The position numbers and the translations under genes are program-made. Below, piece by piece: positions 44,147 to 53,745 of a stretch of DNA of 64,000 nt. The DNA lies in assembly GCA_017651265.1 (NCBI GenBank), contig JAGCDO010000010.1, forward strand, positions 1-64,000. Reading direction: 5' to 3'. The first letter of the stretch is position 1; every line of letters begins with the position of its first letter. The stretch comes from Prevotella sp. (GTDB taxonomy: Bacteria > Bacteroidota > Bacteroidia > Bacteroidales > Bacteroidaceae). Under the pieces are notes generated by a model that saw nothing but the letters and a program-made list of their open reading frames with translations, was not told where the DNA came from and made no database searches.

Positions 44147-45163
44147 TTATTCGATGACAACCGTCGTCCATCCGTGCTTGTCTTCGATGGTACCATACTG
44201 AATACCACGCAGTGTATCGAAGAGTCTCTTGGACATCGGACCAGGTTCCGGACCGAAGTCATAACGCTTACCTGTGTCAAGGTCGTCGATATAGGATATC
44301 GGACTGATCACTGCGGCAGTACCGCATGCACCAGCCTCCTCGAAAGTCTCCAGTTCATCCTCAGGAATAGGACGACGCTCCACCTTCATACCTAAGTCCT
44401 CTGCCACCTGCATCAGACTCTTGTTGGTGATAGAAGGCAGGATGGAGGTTGATTTCGGTGTGATATAGGTATTGTCCTTGATGCCGAAGAAGTTGGCTGC
44501 ACCGCACTCATCCATGTACTTCTTCTCCTTTGCGTCGAGGTAGAACTCGCAGGCATAGCCTTTCTCGTGTGCCAGGTTGTTGGCAAACAGACTGGCAGCG
44601 TAGTTACCGCCTACCTTATATTTACCTGTTCCCAGAGGAGCAGAGCGGTCGTAGTCACGAACGATGACATAGGGATTGCTGGAGAATCCGCCCTTGAAAT
44701 ACGGTCCTACCGGTGTGACGAAGATCAGGAAAAGGTATTCCTTTGCAGGATGAACACCTACCTGAGCACTTGTACCGATGAGCAGTGGACGGATATAGAG
44801 TGTGGCACCACTCTCATAGGTGGGAATCCACTCTTGGTTCAGGCGCACCACTTTCTTTACCATCTCACAGAACAGTTCTGTTGACACCTCGGGCATCATA
44901 ATTCCACGACAGGTGCTCTGCAGACGAGCCGCATTCTCCTCCATACGGAATACACGCACCTTACCGTCAGGACAACGATAAGCCTTCAGTCCTTCGAAAG
45001 CCTCTTGTCCATAGTGCAAGCTGGTAGCTGCCATATGCAGTTTCAGATACTCATCGGAGCAAACCTCTATCTCGCCCCACTTACCGTCGCGATAGTAGCA
45101 ACGCACGTTGTAGTCAGTCGGCATATAGCCAAACGACAGACTCGACCAATCAATATTCTTCAT
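44147..45163 (-). CDS. ilvE: Branched-chain amino acid aminotransferase
   Basis: 338 residues. Fold-type IV PLP enzyme: Lys in GTGKYKVGGNYAAS (near 183), LHYGQEAFEGLKAYR near the N-terminus, and EAGACGTAAVISPI near 280. Last step in Leu/Ile/Val synthesis and first in their breakdown. Single gene; -7 box TACTTTTG at 45188-45195. Confidence 0.96.
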   Translation of the reverse strand: MKNIDWSSLSFGYMPTDYNVRCYYRDGKWGEIEVCSDEYLKLHMAATSLHYGQEAFEGLKAYRCPDGKVRVFRMEENAARLQSTCRGIMMPEVSTELFCEMVKKVVRLNQEWIPTYESGATLYIRPLLIGTSAQVGVHPAKEYLFLIFVTPVGPYFKGGFSSNPYVIVRDYDRSAPLGTGKYKVGGNYAASLFANNLAHEKGYACEFYLDAKEKKYMDECGAANFFGIKDNTYITPKSTSILPSITNKSLMQVAEDLGMKVERRPIPEDELETFEEAGACGTAAVISPISYIDDLDTGKRYDFGPEPGPMSKRLFDTLRGIQYGTIEDKHGWTTVVIE

Positions 45164-45234
45164 ATTATCCTAATTAAAAGAGATGCGCAAAAGTACGCAT
45201 ATTTGTTGAGAACGCCAAACTTTTTCCCAAAAAC

Positions 45235-45264
45235 CTACTTTGCAGCAAGGATTTTCTTGATCTC
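45235..45264 (-). pseudogene. Duplicated xseB 3' end after the stop codon
   Basis: Directly after the xseB stop, a 30-base unit repeats the end of the gene in the same frame: EIKKILAEK-stop is followed by EIKKILAAK-stop, with mostly synonymous differences. It is a tail copy, not a gene by itself. Confidence 0.85.
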
Positions 45265-45462
45265 CTACTTCTCTGCAAGAATCTTTTTGATCTCCTCGTC
45301 GGTCTTGGTAAGCTTGTCTTTGCATAGGCGGATGAGTTCCTGTGCTCGCTTCAGCTGTTCCGACATCTGGTCGATATCGAGTTCATCGTTCTCCATCTTA
45401 TGCACGAGGGCCTGCAGTTCTGCAAAGGCTTCTTCGTATTTGATATTCTCTTCCATATTCAT
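45265..45462 (-). CDS. xseB: Exodeoxyribonuclease VII small subunit
   Basis: 65 residues. KYEEAFAELQALVHKMENDELDIDQMSE is the family signature (here shown as YEEAFAELQALVHKME and DELDIDQM), a short helical hairpin that caps the large subunit. 98 bases after xseA on the same strand, separated by a CTAG array, so they still likely share a transcript. Confidence 0.93.
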   Translation of the reverse strand: MNMEENIKYEEAFAELQALVHKMENDELDIDQMSEQLKRAQELIRLCKDKLTKTDEEIKKILAEK

Positions 45463-45482
45463 TGGGTTTGGGTTAATGATAA

Positions 45483-45564
45483 CTAGTAGTACTAGTTGTA
45501 CTAGTAAAACTAGTTCTAGTAATTCTAGTATTTCTAGTAACTCTAGGTTTTCTAGGATTTCTAG
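45483..45564. repeat. 9-bp CTAG array between xseA and xseB
   Basis: CTAG occurs ten times, at 45483, 45492, 45501, 45510, 45516, 45525, 45534, 45543, 45552 and 45561: all gaps are 9 bp except one of 6. The last unit supplies the TAG stop of xseA. Confidence 0.95.
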
Positions 45565-46832
45565 GTTGTATCAGGCAGCACCTTGGAACGAACGCTTCCA
45601 TAGGCAAGACGTGTTTCAAGTTCATCACCGGCACTCAACGCTGCAACATCCTTCACTACCTTGCCATCATGCAGTGTGATGCTGTAACCACGGCGGAGAA
45701 GAAGTGTCGGGTCAAGGCTCTTCAGCTTCTCGGAAACCAGTTGAATACGGTGTTGCTCTGTTTCCAATCTGCGCTCAATAAGCATGATCATCTTTTCCTG
45801 CATATTATCGAGTCTTGCATCCTGGCGGGTTTTAACCACAGAGAACAGTCGTGGTATCGCTTCAGCAACCACCGAGAGCTGTGCATCGAGCGTTGAGAGT
45901 TTCTGCTGGGCATAACGGGTAATGCGTTCCTGAGCGTCGATCAACACCTCCAACACTTCTTTCAAATGGTCGATTAAGAAGGCTGCAGCTGCCGTGGGGG
46001 TCTTCACCCTTGTATGCGAAACCATGTCGAGAATACTCTCGTCGCGTTCATGACCTATACCCGTAATAATAGGTATAGGGAAATTCGCCACGTTCTCTGC
46101 AAGTGCCAGCGTATCAAAACCCGAAAGATCGGCTGTCGCTCCGCCACCGCGGATAATGACGACACAATCGAAGGTGTTCTCGCTTCCCCGGAAGATCTGC
46201 TCCAGTGCTGCTATCACACTCTTCTCCACATCTTCGCCCTGCATCACGGCAGGAAAGAGCTGGGTATGGAACTGGAAACCGTATTCGTTATTCTCGAGTT
46301 GGTTGACGAAATCACCATAACCTGCCGCATTCGCACTACTGATGACGGCAATGCGCTGACAGAACAACGGCAACGGCAGTTCTTTCTGTAGATCGAATAC
46401 TCCTTCTTCTTTCAGAACACGGATAATCTCCTGTCGCTTCCTTGCCATGTCGCCCATCGTATAGGTGGGATCAATATCAGTAACAATCCAGGAAAAGCCG
46501 TAGGTTTCATGAAACTGTGCATAAACCTGCAGCAACACTTTCATGCCAGCATGCAGCCGTTGTCCTGTTTCCTTCTCGAAATACGGACGAAGCAGTTGCC
46601 ATGACGACTGCCAGCATTTGGCGGAAGCCTGGGCAATAGGTGTATTCTCGTATCTCTTTCGTTTTCCTCCTTCTTCCGAACGATCATACTGCACCAGTTG
46701 CATGTAGCAATGCCCACGCACCTCACGAACTTCCGACAGCTCTGCCTCCACCCAGTATTTCTGGTGAAGTTCCTCCTCTATCGTCTCTCGTACGAGTGAG
46801 TTCAGTTCATAAAGTGTCAACGCTTTTTCCAT
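45561..46832 (-). CDS. xseA: Exodeoxyribonuclease VII large subunit
   Basis: 423 residues. N-terminal OB-type domain (LYELNSLVRETIEEELHQKYWVEAELSEV), catalytic region with ISSANAAGYGDF, VVIIRGGGATADLSGFD and ITGIGHERDESILD, then the coiled-coil arm (about 290-370) and the C-terminal TLLLRRGYSIT. Cuts single-stranded DNA with the small subunit. 10 bases after the subtilase gene. Confidence 0.96.
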   Translation of the reverse strand: MEKALTLYELNSLVRETIEEELHQKYWVEAELSEVREVRGHCYMQLVQYDRSEEGGKRKRYENTPIAQASAKCWQSSWQLLRPYFEKETGQRLHAGMKVLLQVYAQFHETYGFSWIVTDIDPTYTMGDMARKRQEIIRVLKEEGVFDLQKELPLPLFCQRIAVISSANAAGYGDFVNQLENNEYGFQFHTQLFPAVMQGEDVEKSVIAALEQIFRGSENTFDCVVIIRGGGATADLSGFDTLALAENVANFPIPIITGIGHERDESILDMVSHTRVKTPTAAAAFLIDHLKEVLEVLIDAQERITRYAQQKLSTLDAQLSVVAEAIPRLFSVVKTRQDARLDNMQEKMIMLIERRLETEQHRIQLVSEKLKSLDPTLLLRRGYSITLHDGKVVKDVAALSAGDELETRLAYGSVRSKVLPDTT

Positions 46833-46841
46833 CGGCTATCC

Positions 46842-48251
46842 TCACTCACCTCCTTTTCGTATTTCTTTATTATAGATAGACCAGAAATCGGGTATCCCAT
46901 AACCATAGATATTGTCTGGACAGATAGCACGGTTGCCACCTTTCCTTACCATCTCCATGATCTCCAGCGCTGTTTTGTCCGGGAATGCCTGCCATAGACA
47001 AGCTATCATTCCTGCTATCAGAGGAGCAGAGAAGGAGGTACCGATATCCTTGCTGATGACACCCCGTCCAGTAATAACTGATGTAGGACTGCCCAAGGCC
47101 ATCACGTCAGGCTTCACCCGTCCGTCGGCCGTAGGACCGATGGAGCTGAAGGCGGCATTATTCCCATTGGCGCTCACTGCTCCCACGGTGATGATATCGT
47201 ACGCATCGGCAGGCACATTGATCTTTTTCCAGGTACCCATACCATCATTCCCTGCACTATTCACTAAGATGATTCCCTTTCGCGCCAGCATGGAGGCTGT
47301 TCGGGAAATCATCGAAGAAAGACCGTCCAGCTGACAATAGTCGTAGTTCTGCGACGGATCGTCAAAATGATGATAGCCCAACGAACTGTTGATGACATCC
47401 ACACCTGCACTATCGGCAAACTCCACCGCTGCCGCCCAATAATCCTCTTCCACCATGGTTTCCGATTGTGTGTCTTCGCATCGCAGGAGCCAATAGGCAG
47501 CATCAGGGGCTGTTCCGATGAACATTCCCGGTTCGTTGACCGCCATGGTAGAGAGTACCATCGTACCATGATCGATTCCATGGAAGATGCTCTCCTGGTT
47601 CACAGGCTGGGCAAAATCAGCAAAACCAAGCTGTCTGACCTTAGTCAGGGCTGGTATCACATCGGCATTCATGAAACCACCGTCGAGAACGGCAATCACC
47701 ATTCCCTTGCCACGGAAGCCATGACGGTGTAGACGGTTACCTCCCAGCATTTCCAACTGATCGTATGTTACACCATCGGGATTATTGTCGATATTATCCC
47801 ATTGATTGAATTCCGTATGATAGTTCGTCCTTGGCTTTTGTCGTTCAATGGAATCAGGAGATGTCCACACCTTTCTTACATCTTTGACAAAAGGATATTT
47901 GCTGATTTCCTTTATCACGTCTTGTTTCTTGGTACGAACAAGCAGGGTGTTGTTCCATTTGCTTTTGGAGACCATCTCGACACCTGTTGTCAAGACCGCC
48001 TCTATATAGCGGGCACTTAAGGGCAGGTCGGTACTGTCGAGATCAAGGTTCTGACGTCTCCTTCTTTCAATCGCCCGCTGAGAAAGAAACTGTTCCGGTC
48101 GGTCGAGCGAATACTCCGTGCCATTCTTGTCTTTCAGTTCAATCCTGAACATATAGCTTTTACCGCCAGGATATTTCACCCGGTCAGTACCTCGAGCCAT
48201 CAGCACCGTCGCTGACAGCAGGAACAGGAACACATTCAGCCATCTCCTCAT
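46842..48251 (-). CDS. S8 family serine peptidase (subtilase)
   Basis: 469 residues. Signal peptide, a propeptide-like region (to about 130), then the protease domain with Asp190 (VIAVLDGGF), His228 (GIDHGTMV), Asn335 (NSAGND) and Ser406 (GTSFSAPLIAG). All triad residues are present. No C-terminal sorting tail, so probably periplasmic or outer-membrane associated. Role in protein turnover or maturation unknown. -7 box TACCTTTG at 48290-48297 (minus). Confidence 0.94.
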   Translation of the reverse strand: MRRWLNVFLFLLSATVLMARGTDRVKYPGGKSYMFRIELKDKNGTEYSLDRPEQFLSQRAIERRRRQNLDLDSTDLPLSARYIEAVLTTGVEMVSKSKWNNTLLVRTKKQDVIKEISKYPFVKDVRKVWTSPDSIERQKPRTNYHTEFNQWDNIDNNPDGVTYDQLEMLGGNRLHRHGFRGKGMVIAVLDGGFMNADVIPALTKVRQLGFADFAQPVNQESIFHGIDHGTMVLSTMAVNEPGMFIGTAPDAAYWLLRCEDTQSETMVEEDYWAAAVEFADSAGVDVINSSLGYHHFDDPSQNYDYCQLDGLSSMISRTASMLARKGIILVNSAGNDGMGTWKKINVPADAYDIITVGAVSANGNNAAFSSIGPTADGRVKPDVMALGSPTSVITGRGVISKDIGTSFSAPLIAGMIACLWQAFPDKTALEIMEMVRKGGNRAICPDNIYGYGIPDFWSIYNKEIRKGGE

Positions 48252-48344
48252 AGAAAGACAAACGATTATTAGAAATAGTATTCGTGGTGCAAAGGTACTA
48301 CATATTTATAATATTACCGAAAAAACGGGTTCTTATTTTAGATT

Positions 48345-48451
48345 TTTGCTTGTTTATCCGTACCTTTGACTTCGTCGAAGGTACTCTCGTTCGGAAAAGC
48401 AAACAAAAACAAGCTTTTGTTTGGTTTTTCGCTCACTTAATCGTACCTTTG
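48345..48451 (+). promoter_or_regulatory. Tandem-promoter repeat element, copy C (leaderless start of a long operon)
   Basis: Distal box TACCTTTG 48361-48368 and proximal box TACCTTTG 48444-48451, 83 bp apart. Inverted repeat AAACAAAA / TTTTGTTT (48401-48408, 48415-48422), then TTTGG at the -33 position 19-20 bases before the box. The ATG at 48456 follows the box by 4 bases, so the mRNA start should fall on or next to the start codon. Confidence 0.8.
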
Positions 48452-48455
48452 CACT

Positions 48456-49826
48456 ATGGATAATAAATCTGCGACACTGGAATTAGGTACGAAGCCTGTG
48501 GGAAGTCTGCTCATGCAGTATGCCATACCAGCCATCGTGGCCATGGTGGCTTCGTCTCTCTATAACATGGTTGACTCCATCTTCATCGGTCAGGGTGTAG
48601 GACCGATGGCTATCTCGGGTCTGGCCATTACTTTCCCCTTTATGAATCTGAGCGGTGCCATCGGTGCATGTATCGGTGTTGGTGCCTCTACATATCTGTC
48701 GGTGAAATTAGGACAGAAAGACTACTCCATGGCCCAGCGTATTTTGGGAAACTCTGTTGTCTTGAAGATCATCACAGGTATCATCTTCGGTGCCATCTGT
48801 CTACTGTTCCTGGATCCTATTCTCCGGTTCTTTGGCGCATCCGACAACACATTGCCCTATGCCCATGAATATATGGTTGTCATCTTGTTAGGCAACGTGT
48901 TCACCCACCTCTATTTTGGTATGAATGCTCTTCTGCGAGCTGCATCAAAGCCCAAGCAAGCCATGTATGCCACCATCTTCACTGTAGTATTGAATACGGC
49001 ACTCGACCCGATATTCATCTACACTTTAAATATGGGCATTCGCGGTGCGGCCTTGGCAACCATCCTGTCACAAACCACAGCCTTGTGCTGGCAGATCAAG
49101 CAGTTCTCCAATCCTAACGAACTGTTGCATTTCAAACGGGGTATCTACAAACTGGATTGGAACATCATCAAGAATATCCTGGCTATTGGTGTTTCCCCAT
49201 TAGCCATGAACACCTGCTCCTGCATTATCGTCATCTTCATCAATACGGCACTCGTGAAATACGGTGGTGACCTTGCCGTGGGAGCCTATGGCATCGCTAA
49301 CCGTATCGGATTCCTGTTCTTTATGATTGTGATGGGAATCAACCAAGGTATGCAACCGATTGCTGGATATAACTACGGTGCCATGCATTTCGACCGCATG
49401 CTGAAGGTGCTGAAACTGTCCATGATATCTGCCACTGCCATCATGGCGGTTGGCTGGCTGGTGGGAGAGCTGATACCTTATCCCTGTGCCCGTTTGTTCA
49501 CCACAGATTCTGAACTGATAGCACAGGCGGTGAAAGGTATCCGCCTCAACATGATTGCCTTCCCACTGATTGGTTCACAGGCGGTCATCACCAATTTCTT
49601 CCAATCAATCGGCAAGGCAAAGATCAGTATTTTCCTCTCTTTGTCACGTCAGATGATTTTCCTCTTGCCCCTATTAGTAGCACTCCCGCCTATGCTGGGG
49701 GTTGACGGTGTATGGTTAGCCTTACCCGCCAGCGACACCGTAGCTTTCATCGTGACTTGGATCATCATGATCAGATACATGCGTAAATTCAAACTACAAC
49801 ATCAAAAGCAGATCTATGCAGCATAA
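48456..49826 (+). CDS. MATE family efflux transporter
   Basis: 456 residues, 12 membrane segments in two halves. LGTKPVGSLLMQYAIPAIVAMV at the start, NMVDSIFIGQGVGPMAISG and QPIAGYNYGA are typical of the NorM/DinF-type Na+ or H+ driven drug exporters. First gene of an eight-gene operon; overlaps the following kinase gene by 11 bases. Confidence 0.95.
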   Translation: MDNKSATLELGTKPVGSLLMQYAIPAIVAMVASSLYNMVDSIFIGQGVGPMAISGLAITFPFMNLSGAIGACIGVGASTYLSVKLGQKDYSMAQRILGNSVVLKIITGIIFGAICLLFLDPILRFFGASDNTLPYAHEYMVVILLGNVFTHLYFGMNALLRAASKPKQAMYATIFTVVLNTALDPIFIYTLNMGIRGAALATILSQTTALCWQIKQFSNPNELLHFKRGIYKLDWNIIKNILAIGVSPLAMNTCSCIIVIFINTALVKYGGDLAVGAYGIANRIGFLFFMIVMGINQGMQPIAGYNYGAMHFDRMLKVLKLSMISATAIMAVGWLVGELIPYPCARLFTTDSELIAQAVKGIRLNMIAFPLIGSQAVITNFFQSIGKAKISIFLSLSRQMIFLLPLLVALPPMLGVDGVWLALPASDTVAFIVTWIIMIRYMRKFKLQHQKQIYAA

Positions 49827-50442
49827 GAATATCATCATCAATGTAGGCAGACAATTAGGAGCGGGCGGACACGCCATCGCCAAACTGCTGGCTGAAGAGT
49901 TCAATTGTAAGCTCTTCGACAAGGAGATTCTGAACCTGGCAGCCAAGGAGAGCGGATTCTCCGAGCGTTTCTTTGAACAGAATGATGAGCAGAAGGGCTT
50001 CCTGAAATCACTGTTCCACCTGCATGCCCCACATGTAGGAGACAATAATTTCTACAACAGTCGGTTCTCGCAAGAGAGTCTGTTCCAGTTCCAAAGCGAT
50101 GCCATCGTCAAAGCTGCTGACGAAGGATCGTGCATATTCATCGGCCGCTGTGCTGATTATGTGCTACGCGACCGTGACAACGTGGTGAACATCTTCATCA
50201 CGGCGAATATAGAAGACAGACTGAAGGCTGTCATGGAAAGGGACGAGTGTGATGAGTATACTGCGATGAAGATTCTGAAGACCAAGGAAAGTGCCCGCGC
50301 TTCCTACTACAATTACTACACAGGCAAGAAATGGGGGTGCGCAGAGAGTTATGACTTCTGTATCAATTCCAGCATACTCGGATACGAGGAGACAGAGAAG
50401 ATCATTGCTGCATTTATTAAAGAAAAGATGGAACTAGTATAA
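49816..50442 (+). CDS. Cytidylate kinase-like protein
   Basis: 208 residues. N-terminal INVGRQLGAGGHAIAKLLAEE is a P-loop variant of the cytidylate-kinase-like family (Cytidylate_kin2), followed by CKLFDKEILNLAAKESGF and FIGRCADYVLRDRDNVVNIF. Not the standard cmk (the GxxGxGK motif is not canonical). Substrate uncertain. Its stop codon lies inside a CTAG array. Confidence 0.85.
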   Translation: MQHKNIIINVGRQLGAGGHAIAKLLAEEFNCKLFDKEILNLAAKESGFSERFFEQNDEQKGFLKSLFHLHAPHVGDNNFYNSRFSQESLFQFQSDAIVKAADEGSCIFIGRCADYVLRDRDNVVNIFITANIEDRLKAVMERDECDEYTAMKILKTKESARASYYNYYTGKKWGCAESYDFCINSSILGYEETEKIIAAFIKEKMELV

Positions 50443-50475
50443 CTAGTGTCTCTAGTAAAACTAGAAAACTAGAAA
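50433..50475. repeat. 9-bp CTAG array between kinase and phosphoesterase genes
   Basis: CTAG at 50434, 50443, 50452, 50461 and 50469 (gaps 9, 9, 9, 8). The array starts in the last codons of the kinase gene. Confidence 0.93.
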
Positions 50476-50482
50476 GAAGATT

Positions 50483-50977
50483 ATGAAGAGAATCGGCATC
50501 ATCAGCGACACGCACAGCTATTGGGACGAGAAGTATCTTCACTATTTCGAGCCCTGCGACGAAATCTGGCACGCCGGCGACATCGGCAGTGTTGAGGTGG
50601 CAGAGAAGTTAGCTGCCTTCCGTCCGTTCCGTGCTGTTTGTGGTAACTGTGATGGTGGAGACCTCAGACTGATGTATCGTGAGCTCAACCGGTTCAAGAT
50701 AGAGGATGTGGACGTACTCATCAAACATATTGGCGGCTACCCTGGTAATTACGATGCCAGCATCCGCTCCACCCTCTTCGCCAATCCGCCGCAGCTCTTC
50801 ATTGCCGGACATTCGCACATCCTGAAGGTGAAGTACGACAAGACGCTCAACCTGCTCCATATCAATCCCGGAGCCGCTGGTCTGCAGGGTTGGCACAAGG
50901 AGCGCACACTTATCCGACTCACCATCGACGGAAAAGAATTCAAAGATTTAGAAGTGATCACTTTGGGTGGTAAATAG
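50483..50977 (+). CDS. YfcE/MJ0936-type metallophosphoesterase
   Basis: 164 residues. Metal ligands in IGIISDTHSY, HAGDIGS, GNCDGG and AGHSHILK, plus a late His in LLHINPGA: the complete small calcineurin-like phosphodiesterase set. Acts on small phosphodiesters in related proteins; the cellular substrate is not known. Confidence 0.95.
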   Translation: MKRIGIISDTHSYWDEKYLHYFEPCDEIWHAGDIGSVEVAEKLAAFRPFRAVCGNCDGGDLRLMYRELNRFKIEDVDVLIKHIGGYPGNYDASIRSTLFANPPQLFIAGHSHILKVKYDKTLNLLHINPGAAGLQGWHKERTLIRLTIDGKEFKDLEVITLGGK

Positions 50978-51008
50978 TGAAATAGTAAAATTGTAAAACA
51001 GTAAGATA
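50977..51008. repeat. 8-bp word array ending at the rfbB start codon
   Basis: GTGAAATA, GTAAAATT, GTAAAACA, GTAAGATA at 50977, 50985, 50993 and 51001. The last base is the A of the rfbB ATG. Confidence 0.9.
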
Positions 51009-52144
51009 TGAAGCGAACGATTGTAATTACCGGTGGCGCAGGCTTTATTGGAAGTCATGTGGTGCGCCTATTTGTGAACAAATACCCGGATTACCACATC
51101 ATCAACCTCGACAAGCTGACGTATGCGGGGAATCTGGCTAATCTCAAGGATATCGAGGACAAGCCCAACTACGAGTTTGTGAAGATGGACATTTGTGATT
51201 TCGATGCGTTCTACCAGCTGATGCAGGACAAGAAGGTGGACGGCATCATCCATCTGGCAGCAGAGAGTCATGTGGACCGCAGTATCAAGGATCCCTTCAC
51301 CTTTGCCAAGACCAACGTCATGGGAACACTGTCCTTGCTCCAGGCTGCCAAGCTCTATTGGGAGTCGTTACCTGAGAAGTACGAAGGCAAACGGTTCTAC
51401 CATATCTCTACCGATGAGGTGTACGGAGCATTGGAACTGTCACATCCAGAAGGCATCGAACCTCCGTTCACAACAACAGCCAGCAGTGCTGAGCACCATC
51501 TTGCCTATGGAGATAAGTTCTTCGTAGAAACGACAAAGTACAATCCTCACTCACCCTACTCGGCTGCCAAGGCTTCTTCCGATCACTTTGTGCGTGCCTA
51601 CCATGACACATACGGAATGCCTGTTGTGGTGACGAACTGCTCGAACAACTACGGTCCTTACCAGTTCCCCGAGAAACTGATTCCCCTCTTCATCAATAAC
51701 ATCCGTCATCGCAAGCCTCTGCCCGTGTATGGTAAGGGAGAGAATGTACGCGACTGGCTGTTCGTGGAGGATCACGCCCGTGCCATCGACCTGATTTTCC
51801 ATGAGGGAAAGATTGCCGAGACCTATAACATCGGCGGTTTCAACGAGTGGAAGAACATCGATATCATCAAGGTGGTCATCAAGACCGTCGACCGTCTGCT
51901 GGGACGCAAGGAAGGTGAGGATATGGATCTCATCACCTTCGTCACCGACCGTGCCGGACATGATCTCCGTTACGCCATCGACTCATCGAAGCTGCAGAAG
52001 GAACTCGGATGGGAACCCAGTCTGCAGTTCGAGGAAGGCATCGAGAAAACCGTACGCTGGTATCTCGACAACCAGGAGTGGCTCGACAATGTCACATCAG
52101 GTGATTATCAGAAGTATTACGATAACATGTACGCCAACAGATGA
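51008..52144 (+). CDS. rfbB: dTDP-glucose 4,6-dehydratase
   Basis: 378 residues. NAD site [12 protein letters not shown], catalytic [11 protein letters not shown] and Tyr/Lys of [12 protein letters not shown], with [20 protein letters not shown] at the C-terminal side. Makes dTDP-4-keto-6-deoxyglucose. The glucose-1-phosphate thymidylyltransferase (rmlA) is not in the window. Overlaps purT by 4 bases. Confidence 0.96.
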   Translation: MKRTIVITGGAGFIGSHVVRLFVNKYPDYHIINLDKLTYAGNLANLKDIEDKPNYEFVKMDICDFDAFYQLMQDKKVDGIIHLAAESHVDRSIKDPFTFAKTNVMGTLSLLQAAKLYWESLPEKYEGKRFYHISTDEVYGALELSHPEGIEPPFTTTASSAEHHLAYGDKFFVETTKYNPHSPYSAAKASSDHFVRAYHDTYGMPVVVTNCSNNYGPYQFPEKLIPLFINNIRHRKPLPVYGKGENVRDWLFVEDHARAIDLIFHEGKIAETYNIGGFNEWKNIDIIKVVIKTVDRLLGRKEGEDMDLITFVTDRAGHDLRYAIDSSKLQKELGWEPSLQFEEGIEKTVRWYLDNQEWLDNVTSGDYQKYYDNMYANR

Positions 52145-53337
52145 AAAAGATTTTGCTTTTAGGCTCAGGTGAACTGGGCAAGGAGTTCGTGATTGCCGCC
52201 ATGCGTGCCGGCCAGTATGTCATTGCTTGCGACCGCTATGACAATGCCCCAGCCATGCAGGTGGCTGACGAGCGCGAGGTATTCTCCATGCTCGACGGTG
52301 ATGCGCTGGAGGCAGTGGTGAACAAACACAAGCCCGACATCATTGTACCCGAGATTGAAGCCATCCGCACCGAGCGCCTCTTCAAGTTCGAGGAGCAAGG
52401 CATTCAGGTGGTACCGTCGGCTCGTGCCGTGAACTACACGATGAACCGTCGCGCCATCCGTGATCTTGCTGCCCGCGAACTGGGTTTGCGCACAGCGAAA
52501 TATTTCTATGCAAAGACTTTTGAAGAATTCAAGATAGCTGCAGACGAGATTGGTTTCCCCTGTGTGGTAAAGCCGTTGATGTCATCCAGCGGTCATGGAC
52601 AGAGCTATGTCCACAATGACGATGAGTTGGAACAGGCATTCAAAGATGCCATGGAAGGCAGTCGCGGCGATGTCAAGGAGGTTATCATCGAGGAGTTCAT
52701 CGACTTCGAATCGGAATTCACCCTGCTCACCGTAACCCAGAAGAACGGTCCTACCCTCTTCTGTCCACCTATCGGACATGTACAGAAAGGGGGTGATTAT
52801 CGTGAGAGCTGGCAGCCATACCAGATTTCCGATGCAGCATTGAAGCAGGCGCAGCACATGGCCGACCAAGTGACGAAGGCCCTGACAGGTGCTGGCATCT
52901 GGGGCGTAGAGTTCTTCTTGACCAAACAAGGTGAGGTGATCTTCTCTGAGCTTTCACCTCGTCCCCATGACACAGGAATGGTAACCCTTGGTCATACCAC
53001 CAACCTCTCAGAGTTCGAACTGCACTTCCGTGCCGTGATGGGTCTGCCCATTCCTGCCATCCATCTGGAACATGCGGGAGCCAGCGCCGTGATTCTCTCA
53101 CCCAAAGAAGCAAAGACGCCAGTTGACCGTTCTCTGTTTAACTACAACCTCGAGGAGGCACTGAAGGAAGACCGCACTCGTATCCGTCTCTTCGGTAAGC
53201 CAGAAGCACATAAGGGACGCCGCATGGGTGTTGTTCTCTGCTACGGAGAGGTAGGTGATGATGTCAATGCGTTGCGTGATAAAGCCAAACGATTGGCTGC
53301 AACCGTATTGGGTACCGACCCTTATATGAAGAAATAG
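52141..53337 (+). CDS. purT: Formate-dependent phosphoribosylglycinamide formyltransferase
   Basis: 398 residues. ATP-grasp enzyme of purine synthesis: [19 protein letters not shown] start, [48 protein letters not shown] and [14 protein letters not shown]. Its place inside a dTDP-sugar operon with 4-base couplings is unusual. No sign that it has been changed for another substrate; the motifs are those of standard PurT. Confidence 0.95.
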   Translation: MKKILLLGSGELGKEFVIAAMRAGQYVIACDRYDNAPAMQVADEREVFSMLDGDALEAVVNKHKPDIIVPEIEAIRTERLFKFEEQGIQVVPSARAVNYTMNRRAIRDLAARELGLRTAKYFYAKTFEEFKIAADEIGFPCVVKPLMSSSGHGQSYVHNDDELEQAFKDAMEGSRGDVKEVIIEEFIDFESEFTLLTVTQKNGPTLFCPPIGHVQKGGDYRESWQPYQISDAALKQAQHMADQVTKALTGAGIWGVEFFLTKQGEVIFSELSPRPHDTGMVTLGHTTNLSEFELHFRAVMGLPIPAIHLEHAGASAVILSPKEAKTPVDRSLFNYNLEEALKEDRTRIRLFGKPEAHKGRRMGVVLCYGEVGDDVNALRDKAKRLAATVLGTDPYMKK

Positions 53338-53340
53338 CAT

Positions 53341-53745
53341 ATGTTAGGAAAAATCATCAATCTGACAAAGATCGTCGATCCACGTGGGAACCTCACGGTG
53401 GCCGAACAGATGAAAGACGTACCGTTTGACATCAAGCGGGCATACTGGGTGTATGATGTTCCTGGAGGAGAAAGTCGGGGCGGTCATGCCCACAAACGAC
53501 TCCAGCAGTTTGTCATTGCCCTCAGTGGTTCGTTCCATGTCACACTCGACAACGGTCATGAGAAAAAGACCGTTCTGCTGAATCATCCATGGCAAGGACT
53601 GCTGATCGACACCAACACCTGGCGTACCCTCGACGATTTCTCTTCAGGGGCTGTATGTCTGGTATTGGCTTCTGAACTTTATGACGAGGATGATTATATC
53701 TATGATTACGACGAGTTCCTAAAATACATCGGATGTTCGAAATAA
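53341..53745 (+). CDS. fdtA: dTDP-4-keto-6-deoxyglucose 3,4-ketoisomerase (FdtA/QdtA family)
   Basis: 134 residues, cupin fold. GGESRGGHAHKRLQQFV holds the catalytic His residues; VLASELYDEDDYIYDYDEFL is the family C-terminal signature. Converts the RfbB product to a 3-keto sugar for transamination. FdtA and QdtA give galacto or gluco products that I cannot tell apart by eye; the symbol is provisional. Overlaps the acyltransferase gene by 13 bases. Confidence 0.9.
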   Translation: MLGKIINLTKIVDPRGNLTVAEQMKDVPFDIKRAYWVYDVPGGESRGGHAHKRLQQFVIALSGSFHVTLDNGHEKKTVLLNHPWQGLLIDTNTWRTLDDFSSGAVCLVLASELYDEDDYIYDYDEFLKYIGCSK

